From positions 1-43,521 of the forward strand of contig CALLVX010000022.1 of the NCBI GenBank assembly GCA_938010765.1: a stretch of DNA of 43,521 nucleotides, given 5' to 3'. The translations under genes were made by a program, and so were the position numbers. Positions within the stretch are counted from its first letter, which is position 1. Every line of letters starts with the position of its first letter. This document shows positions 8,964 through 16,421 of this stretch, piece by piece. A model generated the notes under the pieces. It was not told where the DNA came from. It did no database searches and saw nothing but the letters and a program-made list of their open reading frames with translations. The DNA is from an uncultured Flavobacteriaceae bacterium (GTDB taxonomy: Bacteria > Bacteroidota > Bacteroidia > Flavobacteriales > Flavobacteriaceae).

Positions 8964-9476
8964 TCATTTTTTGTTTTTGTCAACTAAAATCGGAGAAGTA
9001 TGTGTGGTTAAGGCAATAACTTTATTACCTCTTTTTTGATAGACATCGGTAAACCGTATAAAGGACGTGATGGTATCCTTTGTTTTATGATTCACAGTCA
9101 CGAATTCTTCTAAGGCCGTAACAATGGCAATATCGCCGTAAAGCTTAATCTGCGTATCGGTAAGATTTAACGCGAGCATCGTGGTTTCCCCGTCGGCTGA
9201 TTCGAAGCCCTCCAATGCCTGCTCTTTATTTGATGTTGTTCCGTCACTACCACCGGTGTAACTCCATGAATCGTCTAAAATTTGCTTTAATTGTTTTGAA
9301 TTATTAGTACGCATGGCCTCCAACCAGGAATCCATCAAGTCATATACGTCTTTTTCCGTTATAAGGGTAACGTCAACTTCTGGACAGACCTGCTCGTTAC
9401 ATGCCAGTGTACTCAAAATTAACAGGGATATGAATCCTTTTTTTACTACAACCATAAAGTCTCTAGCTGAGTTCAT
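8964..9476 (-). CDS. NTF2-like (DUF4440/SnoaL-type) lipoprotein
   Basis: 170 residues. The N-terminus has basic residues, a hydrophobic run and the lipobox LSTLAC (Cys26), so it is an exported lipoprotein. The body (about 40-165) has the alpha+beta cone-fold pattern of NTF2-like proteins: a helix containing WLEAMRTNNSKQLKQILDD, a middle LYGDIAIVTALEEF strand and a final FTDVYQKRGNKVIALTTHTS. No catalytic residues can be assigned. The start ATG at 9474-9476 overlaps the TGA of the gene upstream (ATGA), so the two are translationally coupled. A second ATG at 9455 (MVVVKKGF) would give a tighter signal peptide. The neighbour is a second NTF2-fold protein, so the pair may form a heteromer in the periplasm. 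Confidence 0.78.
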   Translation of the reverse strand: MNSARDFMVVVKKGFISLLILSTLACNEQVCPEVDVTLITEKDVYDLMDSWLEAMRTNNSKQLKQILDDSWSYTGGSDGTTSNKEQALEGFESADGETTMLALNLTDTQIKLYGDIAIVTALEEFVTVNHKTKDTITSFIRFTDVYQKRGNKVIALTTHTSPILVDKNKK

Positions 9477-9901
9477 TTCAATTTCCTAGAAAAAACCTTG
9501 CTTACAATCTTCCATTGCCCATCGACCTTTAGCAAATTCATATAATCGGTAACAATTGCATCGGGGTACACCAGTTCTAACCGGGCATTGGCAGTGGTGC
9601 CTGTTAGGGTTATTTGGGCGATATAAGTTTCTCTATTTGCCTTTGGCCCCGGTTTCATGGCCTTGTCAAAGAATTCTAAGGCGTTTACTTCATTAAAGCC
9701 TTCATCACCGACGAATTTCATTGTCGCCGTTTCGTGAAACGCTTTTTTTAAGGTGCTAAAGTCATTATTGGTACCACCTTCCAGATAGTAATTTAAGGTA
9801 GTCGCAATCGCTGCATATTCTTCTTTTCCTGATTGTGCGAAACCGGTAACTGGAATCAGCAGTAAGGCCCAAATAGCTAATGTACGTCTCATTAATCTCA
9901 T
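9473..9901 (-). CDS. Exported NTF2-like protein, putative lumazine-binding family (Lumazine_bd_2)
   Basis: 142 residues: a signal peptide (RRTLAIWALLLIPVTGFAQ, cleavage after AQ at about residue 23), then a single NTF2-like domain. Hallmarks of the Lumazine_bd_2 family are present: TTLNYYLEGGTNND near the start (E-G-x-x-N), LKKAFHETATMKFVG, and the C-terminal YMNLLKVDGQWKIVSKVFSRK. The family name comes from annotation tradition; ligand and reaction are unknown. It is first in a two-gene minus-strand operon with the lipoprotein at 8964-9476 (ATGA overlap). Two more members of this family lie at 28154-28561 and 31441-31869. Confidence 0.85.
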   Translation of the reverse strand: MRLMRRTLAIWALLLIPVTGFAQSGKEEYAAIATTLNYYLEGGTNNDFSTLKKAFHETATMKFVGDEGFNEVNALEFFDKAMKPGPKANRETYIAQITLTGTTANARLELVYPDAIVTDYMNLLKVDGQWKIVSKVFSRKLK

Positions 9902-9918
9902 GATTTCAATTTATATAG

Positions 9919-10040
9919 TTATGTCCATATTGATTTCGCAACGGCTACAAACCGTTGCATTGTTTCTTTCGTGCCAATGGTTACTCGCATCCAAGTACCA
10001 CGGTCTACTGAACTGGCACCAACAATGATGTTGTTTTTTG
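9919..10040 (-). pseudogene. 3'-terminal relic of a class I/II (HisC-like) aminotransferase
   Basis: On the minus strand, a frame ending in TAA at 9919-9921 reads NNIIVGASSVDRGTWMRVTI and then GTKETMQRFVAVAKSIWT. This is the well-known end of HisC-type PLP-dependent aminotransferases: a NIIVGR-like strand, W-x-R-V-T/S-I-G-T-x-E-x-M and a closing helix. The rest of the gene is missing. The fragment runs antisense into the 5' end of the MFS gene at 10025, with the junction between about 10020 and 10050, so a recombination event fused the two. No start codon or catalytic lysine region is present, so it cannot be functional. Confidence 0.6.
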
Positions 10041-11299
10041 CATATATGAGGATGTTCATCGGTATGTATATTGGCTATACCATATTCTATTTTACCCGAA
10101 AGAATATTTCCCCTGCCTTACCGTTGATAAGCGAAAAACTCGATATTGATATTATTCAACTCGGAATCTTAAGCAGTGTGTTCTATGTGTTATATGGTAT
10201 CGGAAAGTTTATAAGCGGACTCTTGGCCGATCGTGCCAATATCCGAACCTTTATGGCGATTGGTCTTTTCGCAGCATCTATAATTCATTTATTCATAGGG
10301 TATATGAACAGCCTGTACCTGATTGTCTTTTTTTGGGGCCTTAACGGTGCTTTTCAGTCAATGGGTTTTCCTCCTATTGCCAAAGGCTTGGTGCACTGGT
10401 TTTCCCCAAAGGAAAGAGCAACAAAATGGACTATATTATCCTCCTCCCATACAGCAGGTACTTTCGGCGTTGGTTTGTTGGTGGCCGGAATCCTTAATTT
10501 ATACAAAAAAGGAATAGTAGGGTGGGAGGCCGTTTTCTAGATTCCAGGTATACTAGGGTGTCTTACCGCTTTATTTCTGCTGGTTATATTAAGAGATCGC
10601 CCGGTAGGTTTAGGGCTTCCGGAAATTGAAGACTATAAGAACGATAGACCAACCGTGGCATTGACACAAACAGATCTGTCACATTGGGAAATTTTAAAAA
10701 AATACATCTTTACCAATAAGTATATTTGGATTCTTAGCCTTGCCAATATGTTCATCTACCTCATTCGGTTTGGTACGTTGGATTGGGCAACCATATTTTT
10801 ATACGGTGTTAAAGGAATTGATCAGGTAAGCGTGGCAATTTTCTGGACATTAATGCCCCTTGCCGGCATTCCTGGGGGTATTGTAGCGGGCTATCTAGCA
10901 GACCGTTTTTGGAACGGTCGGTGTGTGCCGATCAATGTCATTTATTTGACCTTACTGACATTTAGTATCGTAGGTTTTTATTTTTATTCTGGCCCCAATA
11001 ATATTCTGCTTACAGGAATTTTTCTACTACTGATCGGTTTTTTGATCGATGGTCCGCAAAATTTGATCAGTGGAGTTCAGGCATCTAGGGTAACAGTGAA
11101 AGAAGCAATCTCGGGCGCATGCGGAATGACCGGTTTTTTCGGCTACGTTGGGGCTACATTTTCAGGAGTAGGATTGGCCTATATTACCGAAGTATTTGGA
11201 TGGCAAGGAATGTATGCCGTGTGTACCTTAAGTGCTATTCTTTGTATTATTTTGGTGCTGATGACATGGAAAAAAGAAAAAGGGGCTGCCCAGTGTTGA
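10025..11299 (+). pseudogene. MFS transporter of the UhpC/GlpT (organophosphate:phosphate antiporter) type, interrupted by an amber codon
   Basis: Two halves of one membrane protein lie in the same frame, separated only by a TAG at 10538-10540. The first half (MRMFIGMYIGYTIFYFTRKN; FWGLNGAFQSMGFPPIAKGL) has six hydrophobic segments. The second, after 10541, continues IPGILGCLTALFLLVILRDR and adds six more. The FTRKN, RPxGLGLP and W-rich features are typical of the UhpC/GlpT branch. At the break the sequence is VGWEAVF-stop-IPGIL, where relatives have FWIPG or similar, so a Trp TGG has become TAG. The gene also seems to lack its original 5' end: bases before about 10025 encode an antisense aminotransferase relic. 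Without readthrough it is inactive. If readthrough occurred, the product would be about 424 residues. Confidence 0.75.
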
Positions 11300-11342
11300 A
11301 AGGAAATCGATGCTAATATCCAAAGGAAGTTTTTTTAGTTAA

Positions 11343-11359
11343 AACAAGGGGGGCTTGTT
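11343..11359 (+). terminator. Weak hairpin after the MFS gene
   Basis: AACAAG (11343-11348) and CTTGTT (11354-11359) form a 6-bp stem with a five-G loop, 44 bases downstream of the MFS stop. There is no immediate T-tract, so a terminator role is weak. The rest of 11300-11574 shows no gene and presumably holds the promoter of the CotH-like gene. Confidence 0.25.
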
Positions 11360-11574
11360 AAGAACCATCCCTTTTTAACAGTACTAACCCCTTTCTTTTT
11401 CCGTCTATATTACCATCTTTAATTCTAGATAACCTCTTAGAATAAGCAGTTCACTGATTACTACGCATTGTTTACTTAAAACTAAAATTTATAGCAGTAC
11501 AACCTATTACATTCGTTGAAGTAGGCTGCAATTAAAGGGGGTAAGTACTTAATGAATTACTGTTAAAAATTAAG

Positions 11575-13023
11575 ATGATGAAAAATTATTTTAGAATTGA
11601 ATGGAGTTTTTTAGTGCTATTTGGGGCAATGTTTATAAGTATATCTACCCTTACCGGATGTAATTCCGATGATGAAACTCCCCTAATCGAAGAGGAAGCA
11701 GAGGAAGAAGTAGAGGATGCATCCGAAGATGTAGATGATGCCGATTTTGAAGTAACCGACTGGACAACGGAAACCCATAGCAAAGATGCCGATCCAAATT
11801 TTACCAAAATTTTTGATGACAATGCAGTCAAAAGGCTAGACATAGTAATCACAGCAGAAAGGTGGCAAAGCATGTTAGATGATATGACAGCGCTTTACGG
11901 GGCTTTTGGAGTGGGTGGAGGTCCCGGTGGGGATTTTGCGGATGAGGATCCTATTTTCGTGCCGGCGGAAGTTTTTTATGAAGAACAAGAATGGTATAGG
12001 GTAGGGGTGCGGTTCAAGGGAAATTCATCTCTACAAAGAAGCTGGCAAGATGGAATATTAAAGCTATCTTTCAAGTTGGATTTTGATGAATTTGAAGATA
12101 CGTATCCACAAATAGACAACCAGCGCTTTTACGGGTTTAAGAAACTAAGCCTTAAAAACAATTTTGACGATAGATCGATGCTTCGAGAAAAAGTGGCCGC
12201 TGACGTATTCAGAAATGCAGGCTTGGCCGTTTCACACACCGCTTTTTACACTGTATATGTAGACCACGGCGATGGGCCTCAGTATTTTGGTCTGTATACC
12301 TTGGTCGAGGAAGTGGATGATACTGTCATAGAGACACAATTTTCAGATGACGATGGTAATTTATACAAACCAGATGGAGATGCCGCGGCTTTCGCCATTG
12401 AAAGCTATGATGAGGGTGAGTATGTAAAGAAGACCAATGAAGATGAGGCCGATTTCTCGGATATTGAAGGTCTGTTAACAATCTTACATGATGATACCAG
12501 AACCACCGATGCCTCAGCATGGCGTGCAAACTTGGAAGCTGTTTTTGATACGGAAGTATTTTTAAAGTATTTAGCGGTGAACACGATCATTCAAAATTGG
12601 GATACCTATGGCAGAATGACGCATAATTATTTTATGTATAACAATCCCGATACCAATTTACTTACTTGGATTCCCTGGGATAACAACGAAGCCTTACAGC
12701 TAGGCAAAAGGGAAGGGGCATTGCCATTGGATTTTTTTGGTCTCGACAACGCTGAATGGCCACTAATAGGATATTTATATCAAGATGCCATTTACAGAGC
12801 AAAATATGACGCCTACGTAAAGGAAACCATTGATGGTGCTTTCAACACCAATACGATACAGGCCGCTTACACCAGCTATTCGGCACTTATAGAATCGTAT
12901 GTCACGTCAGAGGTTGAAGGGTATACGTTTTTAAACGACAGTTCCGATTTTCAAGCTGCGGTGAGCGAACTAAATGCACATGTGATCGCACGAGCGGCGG
13001 CGGTTACCAATTATTTAGATTAG
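11575..13023 (+). CDS. CotH-kinase-family lipoprotein
   Basis: 482 residues. The signal ends in a lipobox (STLTGC, Cys29), followed by a very acidic linker at about 38-60 (EEEAEEEVEDASEDVDD), as is common for surface-exposed Bacteroidota lipoproteins. The rest matches the CotH family, atypical protein kinases first known from spore coats: RLDIVITAERWQSML at about 88-102, VRFKGNSSLQRSW, GFKKLSLKNNFDDRSMLREK, AFYTVYVDHGDG, FGLYTLVEEVDD, YKPDGD and a late WIPWDNNEALQ. The family transfers phosphate to protein targets in the envelope; the target here is unknown. It is transcribed alone, with no evident partner. ATGs at 11575 and 11578 are equivalent starts. The dead IS982 copy begins 6 bases after its stop. 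Confidence 0.9.
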   Translation: MMKNYFRIEWSFLVLFGAMFISISTLTGCNSDDETPLIEEEAEEEVEDASEDVDDADFEVTDWTTETHSKDADPNFTKIFDDNAVKRLDIVITAERWQSMLDDMTALYGAFGVGGGPGGDFADEDPIFVPAEVFYEEQEWYRVGVRFKGNSSLQRSWQDGILKLSFKLDFDEFEDTYPQIDNQRFYGFKKLSLKNNFDDRSMLREKVAADVFRNAGLAVSHTAFYTVYVDHGDGPQYFGLYTLVEEVDDTVIETQFSDDDGNLYKPDGDAAAFAIESYDEGEYVKKTNEDEADFSDIEGLLTILHDDTRTTDASAWRANLEAVFDTEVFLKYLAVNTIIQNWDTYGRMTHNYFMYNNPDTNLLTWIPWDNNEALQLGKREGALPLDFFGLDNAEWPLIGYLYQDAIYRAKYDAYVKETIDGAFNTNTIQAAYTSYSALIESYVTSEVEGYTFLNDSSDFQAAVSELNAHVIARAAAVTNYLD

Positions 13024-13028
13024 AAGTA

Positions 13029-13970
13029 ACCCGTTGTGCATTTTAAACAATGCTGATTTTTATATTGTTGATGTACTGTACTATAGTCAAGTCCGATATC
13101 TTGGATAGTATCCTTGTTTTGAACCTTTCGGCATAGTTCCTTCTGATCATGAACTGATTACAGAGTTGTGAGCATAGCGTCTCTATCCTCTTTCTCGATT
13201 TCCTGTATAGATAGGGTTGTATCCGGTAATTCTTTTGGTTGCTGCGCATGGGCGTATCGAGTCTTATCTTACAGCTCTTTTACGGGTCCAGCCAGTATTC
13301 GGCCGATAGAAATCCTTTGTCGCCGATCCGGGTGTAATCCTTGAGTTGTACCCTTATATCCTTGAGATAGTGCATGTCTTGTACGGATGCCTTACTTATG
13401 TCCAAACTTTGAAAGACACTCGGTATCGAACAGGTCGCATGTAGTTTATAGCCGTAATAGTGTGTAGACCGTGAAGCGCAATAACCTTTGCTCGGCGAAC
13501 TGTAAACGGTATTACGGCATATCTTGCTACGACCGCTCCTTGATAATTTGCATATTTCGAGGTATGCTGTCTAAGATGAGGTGGTCCTGATCCTCATTGA
13601 GGAAGCACGAGGGTTTCACCCTTATACACCAAAGATATGGGAAGAGCCTACGATGCTCGCGGTTGTAGATATTGCATTCGTTGTTCGAAGATAGCTCGGG
13701 CGGCAGCTTCCTGAATAGGTCGCGATCACTGTATATCCCAAGTTACCCCGTCGCAAGGTTGATCGAGACAACCTGAATGTCCGACAACATCGGCTTGCGC
13801 CTCTGATATGGCAAGAGAGTCTCTCAGTATATTTACTTGAGTACTTTCAATATTATCTCGTAATTTGTTTTGAAGTTGTGCCCGTATAATTGATTTGTCG
13901 TTATTTCAATTTACTTCCTTCAGGCAGTTTACACAACTTCTTTTATTTTAAGTCATAATGCACAACGGGC
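13029..13970 (-). mobile_element. Degenerate IS982-family insertion sequence
   Basis: The ends carry matching inverted repeats: ACCCGTTGTGCATTTT at 13029-13044, and its near-complement ATAATGCACAACGGGC at 13955-13970 (CCCGTTGTGCATT arms, one or two mismatches). This gives an element of about 942 bp, the usual size for IS982. The minus strand between them contains an IS982 transposase in pieces over several frames: SERDLFRKLPPE-like and FPYLWCIRVKPSCFLNED stretches around 13560-13720, HYYGYKLHATCSIPSVFQSL at about 13410-13470, KDYTRIGDKGFLSAEYWLDP ending in a stop near 13290, and RKSRKRIETLCSQLCNQFMI at about 13140-13200. Multiple stops and frameshifts make it dead. No target-site duplication is visible, in line with an old insertion. 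It fills the gap between the CotH gene and the cold-shock gene. Confidence 0.85.
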
Positions 13971-14057
13971 GTTATATATAGGTTAGCATGTTCGGAATTA
14001 CAATTGAACCTTCAACCGCTAAATGTATAATAAATTGAAAATAAGTCGATTAATGTG

Positions 14058-14087
14058 TTGTATGTTAAAAAAATGGCATCATCTTTG
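14058..14087 (+). promoter_or_regulatory. Bacteroidota-type promoter of the cold-shock gene
   Basis: TTG at 14058-14060 and CATCTTTG at 14080-14087 match the -33 TTTG and -7 TAnnTTTG elements with 19 bases between. Transcription would begin near 14093, about 30 bases before the ATG at 14124. This rules out the in-frame ATG-like codons further upstream as the start. Confidence 0.55.
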
Positions 14088-14123
14088 CATTTCAATAAGT
14101 ATTATAAATTAAATTACATTACA

Positions 14124-14315
14124 ATGAGTAAAGGAACAGTTAAATTTTTCAATGACACTAAAGGATTTGGATTTATTACCGAAGAAGGAGTTGAAAAAGA
14201 TCACTTTGTACACATTTCAGGATTAGTAGACGAAATTCGCGAAGGCGATGAAGTTGAATTTGATCTTCAAGAAGGCAACAAAGGATTAAATGCAGTAAAC
14301 GTAAAAGTTATCTAA
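14124..14315 (+). CDS. Cold-shock protein (CspA family)
   Basis: 63 residues, the standard length of a single cold-shock domain. It starts MSKGTVKFFNDTKGFGFITE, with the RNP1 motif KGFGFI and the RNP2-like HFVHIS. It binds single-stranded RNA and DNA and melts mRNA secondary structure in the cytoplasm. The frame is open further upstream (to 14055), but the promoter lies between 14058 and 14087, so the ATG at 14124 is the real start. A strong terminator follows at 14341. A J-domain gene and two DEAD-box helicases follow downstream, a grouping that makes sense for RNA handling in the cold. Confidence 0.96.
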   Translation: MSKGTVKFFNDTKGFGFITEEGVEKDHFVHISGLVDEIREGDEVEFDLQEGNKGLNAVNVKVI

Positions 14316-14340
14316 TACATATACTTTCAAGTTTAATAAG

Positions 14341-14372
14341 AACCCCATCGCACATGTGATGGGGTTTTTTTG
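14341..14372 (+). terminator. Rho-independent terminator of the cold-shock gene
   Basis: AACCCCATC (14341-14349) pairs with GATGGGGTT (14358-14366) around an 8-base loop and is followed by a run of Ts to 14371. This is a textbook intrinsic terminator, 26 bases after the stop codon. Confidence 0.9.
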
Positions 14373-14516
14373 TGGTCGCTGTTTATTTTATAAGCATCTT
14401 TTTGCGTTCCGCATGGCTAATTGATGCCATTGATCTTTAGGAAGGCAAAAAACCCAGCACGCGCACCAAGCGGTTCAAAATAAAGGTGTAGTTTCGCGGC
14501 TTGTAAAAATGGGTCT

Positions 14517-14966
14517 ATGAAACGTATAAGTCAATATAAGAAGCTATTTGGGATCGAAAAAGAGATTGATCTTAAGATGCTCAAAAAACAGTACCGTAAT
14601 TTGGTGAAAGAATGGCATCCCGATAAGTTTCAAGAAGGTGATGCAAAACGGGAAGAGGCCGAAGTGAATAGCCGTGCTATTATTGATGGGTATCATTTTT
14701 TGGTAAGTATTGCCCCAGAAACGACCGCAGCAAATCTAGAAGCCTATACCGAAACAATCACCAATTCAGGAATAGCTGACTATAACCACAAAGGATTGGT
14801 ATTGGAAATCACTTTTTTAGACGGTACCACCTATGAGTATTTTGGAGTTGCCAAGCCAATATATTCAAAGATGATTAATTCCAATAAATTGAATCGTTTT
14901 GCAAAACGTACGATCTATCCGAATTACACATACAGAAAATCAAAACGCGCGCTTCAAGAAGTATAA
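14517..14966 (+). CDS. J-domain protein with C-terminal KTSC domain
   Basis: 149 residues. The N-terminal ~65 form a J domain with the diagnostic HPD at 34-36 (KEWHPDKF), which stimulates DnaK-type chaperones. The C-terminal ~55 (LEITFLDGTTYEYFGVAKPI, then MINSNKLNRFAKRTIYPNYT) match the KTSC domain, a small fold found in single-domain proteins and on lysyl-tRNA synthetases, thought to bind nucleic acid. A direct link between a chaperone recruiter and an RNA-binding-like module is suggested, though the function is unproven. The gene starts at ATG 14517, preceded by 144 bases after the cold-shock terminator, and stands 118 bases before the first helicase. Confidence 0.88.
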   Translation: MKRISQYKKLFGIEKEIDLKMLKKQYRNLVKEWHPDKFQEGDAKREEAEVNSRAIIDGYHFLVSIAPETTAANLEAYTETITNSGIADYNHKGLVLEITFLDGTTYEYFGVAKPIYSKMINSNKLNRFAKRTIYPNYTYRKSKRALQEV

Positions 14967-15036
14967 AGGTTAGTAATTATTGGCTGCTCGCTAAGCTTCT
15001 TTTACAGCTTTTTAAAAAGGAAATCGCACGTCAATT

Positions 15037-15060
15037 TACACGGGGCCCGGACTTCGTGTA
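15037..15060 (+). other. Hairpin in the 5' untranslated region of the DEAD-box operon
   Basis: TACACG (15037-15042) pairs with CGTGTA (15055-15060), with a GGGCCC palindrome inside the loop. It lies 25 bases before the helicase ATG and is the most GC-rich spot in this region. It might be a structure that the helicase or cold-shock protein acts on for autoregulation. Only the base pairing is observed. Confidence 0.35.
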
Positions 15061-15084
15061 GCTATCATTACTTAAATTTATTTT

Positions 15085-16416
15085 ATGTCAAAACAATTTT
15101 CTGATTTAGGAATTAACGAATTGGTATTACAAAGTTTAGTTGACTTAAGTATTTCTATTCCCACGGATATTCAAAAGAAAACCATTCCGATACTACTAAA
15201 GCAAAAAGAAGATGTCGTTGTTTTGGCAAAAACGGGAACCGGCAAAACCGTGGCATTCGGCTTGCCGTTATTACAACTGATCGATATCGAAAACACAGAA
15301 GTACAGGCCGTAATATTGGTTCCTACGCGAGAATTAGGGCAGCAGATCTATACTAACTTAATGTCTTTTGCCTCTCATAGTCCAGCTATTTCTATCGCAA
15401 CGGTTTGTGGAGGAATCCCCATTAAACCTCAAATAGAACGCTTAAAAAGGCCGACACATATTGTAGTGGCAACTCCAGGGCGCCTGATTGATTTAGTACA
15501 GCGAAAGACCGTCAATATTCAAAACTTGAAGTATTTAGTCTTAGATGAAGCCGATGAGATGGTCGGTGCATTAAAAAAAGATATAGATACCATTGTAAAG
15601 GAGCTACCAAAGTCAAGAAGAACGCTTTTGTTTACAGCAACTATGCCCGGCGCAATAAGGCAATTGGTGCAGAATTATTTGTCAAAACATGTGGTGCATG
15701 TAGAAGCAGATATGGCAAAGGCTGGGCATCAAGGAATCGATCATAAGTACGTGGTAGTGGAACCCATAGAGAAGTTAGAGGTATTGCTTCACTTTCTAAA
15801 TTCAAAAGAAGGGGAACGCGGTATTATTTTTTGCAAGACCAAGGCCGCCGTTAATAAATTAGCCAAGAAGTTGGCCATTAATAAATTCTCGTCAGGGGCA
15901 ATACATGGGGGCTTGACTCAAGGAATACGAGACCGGATTATGGGCCAGTTTAGAGAAGGGTTTATTGATATTCTAGTTGCTACCGATTTGGCAGCACGCG
16001 GCATTGATGTAAAAGAAACCACATATGTCGTAAATTACCATCTGCCAGATACCTATGAAGCCTATGTTCACAGAAGCGGGAGAACGGCCAGGGCAGGAGC
16101 AAAGGGGCTCTCGTTAAGCATCATACAACAAGAAGAAATTAAGGACATTCCCGACTTTGAAAGGGAATTGGGACTTGTTTTTAGGGAGGTCAAAAAGCAA
16201 AATGCTGAAAACAGGGAAGAAACTAATTTGGTCTTGTGGGCTAAAAAGATATTTAAGACCAAGCCTAACCGCACCGTTTCTAATGAAACCAAGGAAAAGA
16301 TCAAAACGATCTTTCATCATTTAACTAAAGAAGAATTGATCGAAAAAGTACTTGCCGATCATTTGACACGGCAGTCTACCGCGAATTTAAAAACAACGGT
16401 TTCTCAAAAGAAATAA
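15085..16416 (+). CDS. DEAD-box ATP-dependent RNA helicase
   Basis: 443 residues with all helicase motifs: F-x17-Q-type Q motif (Phe5...Gln30), Walker A AKTGTGKT at 48-55, PTRELG at 80-85, TPGR at 130-133, DEAD at 154-157, TAT at 184-186, then in domain 2 GIIFCKTKAAV, TDLAARGID and HRSGRTARAG. It unwinds short RNA duplexes, typically in ribosome assembly or mRNA decay. The C-terminal ~70 residues are basic and variable. It overlaps nothing and ends 5 bases before a second helicase, so the two are cotranscribed. ATG 15085 starts exactly at the Q-motif region, as usual for the family. Confidence 0.95.
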   Translation: MSKQFSDLGINELVLQSLVDLSISIPTDIQKKTIPILLKQKEDVVVLAKTGTGKTVAFGLPLLQLIDIENTEVQAVILVPTRELGQQIYTNLMSFASHSPAISIATVCGGIPIKPQIERLKRPTHIVVATPGRLIDLVQRKTVNIQNLKYLVLDEADEMVGALKKDIDTIVKELPKSRRTLLFTATMPGAIRQLVQNYLSKHVVHVEADMAKAGHQGIDHKYVVVEPIEKLEVLLHFLNSKEGERGIIFCKTKAAVNKLAKKLAINKFSSGAIHGGLTQGIRDRIMGQFREGFIDILVATDLAARGIDVKETTYVVNYHLPDTYEAYVHRSGRTARAGAKGLSLSIIQQEEIKDIPDFERELGLVFREVKKQNAENREETNLVLWAKKIFKTKPNRTVSNETKEKIKTIFHHLTKEELIEKVLADHLTRQSTANLKTTVSQKK

Positions 16417-16421
16417 TACCC

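Noticed and set aside
11586..12590. Several minus-strand frames inside the CotH-like gene
   Set aside because: They are Ser/His-rich shadows of acidic plus-strand coding sequence.
14055..14123. Upstream in-frame extension of the cold-shock gene
   Set aside because: The promoter (TTG...CATCTTTG, 14058-14087) lies inside it, and the family is about 63-65 residues long starting MSKGTVKFF.
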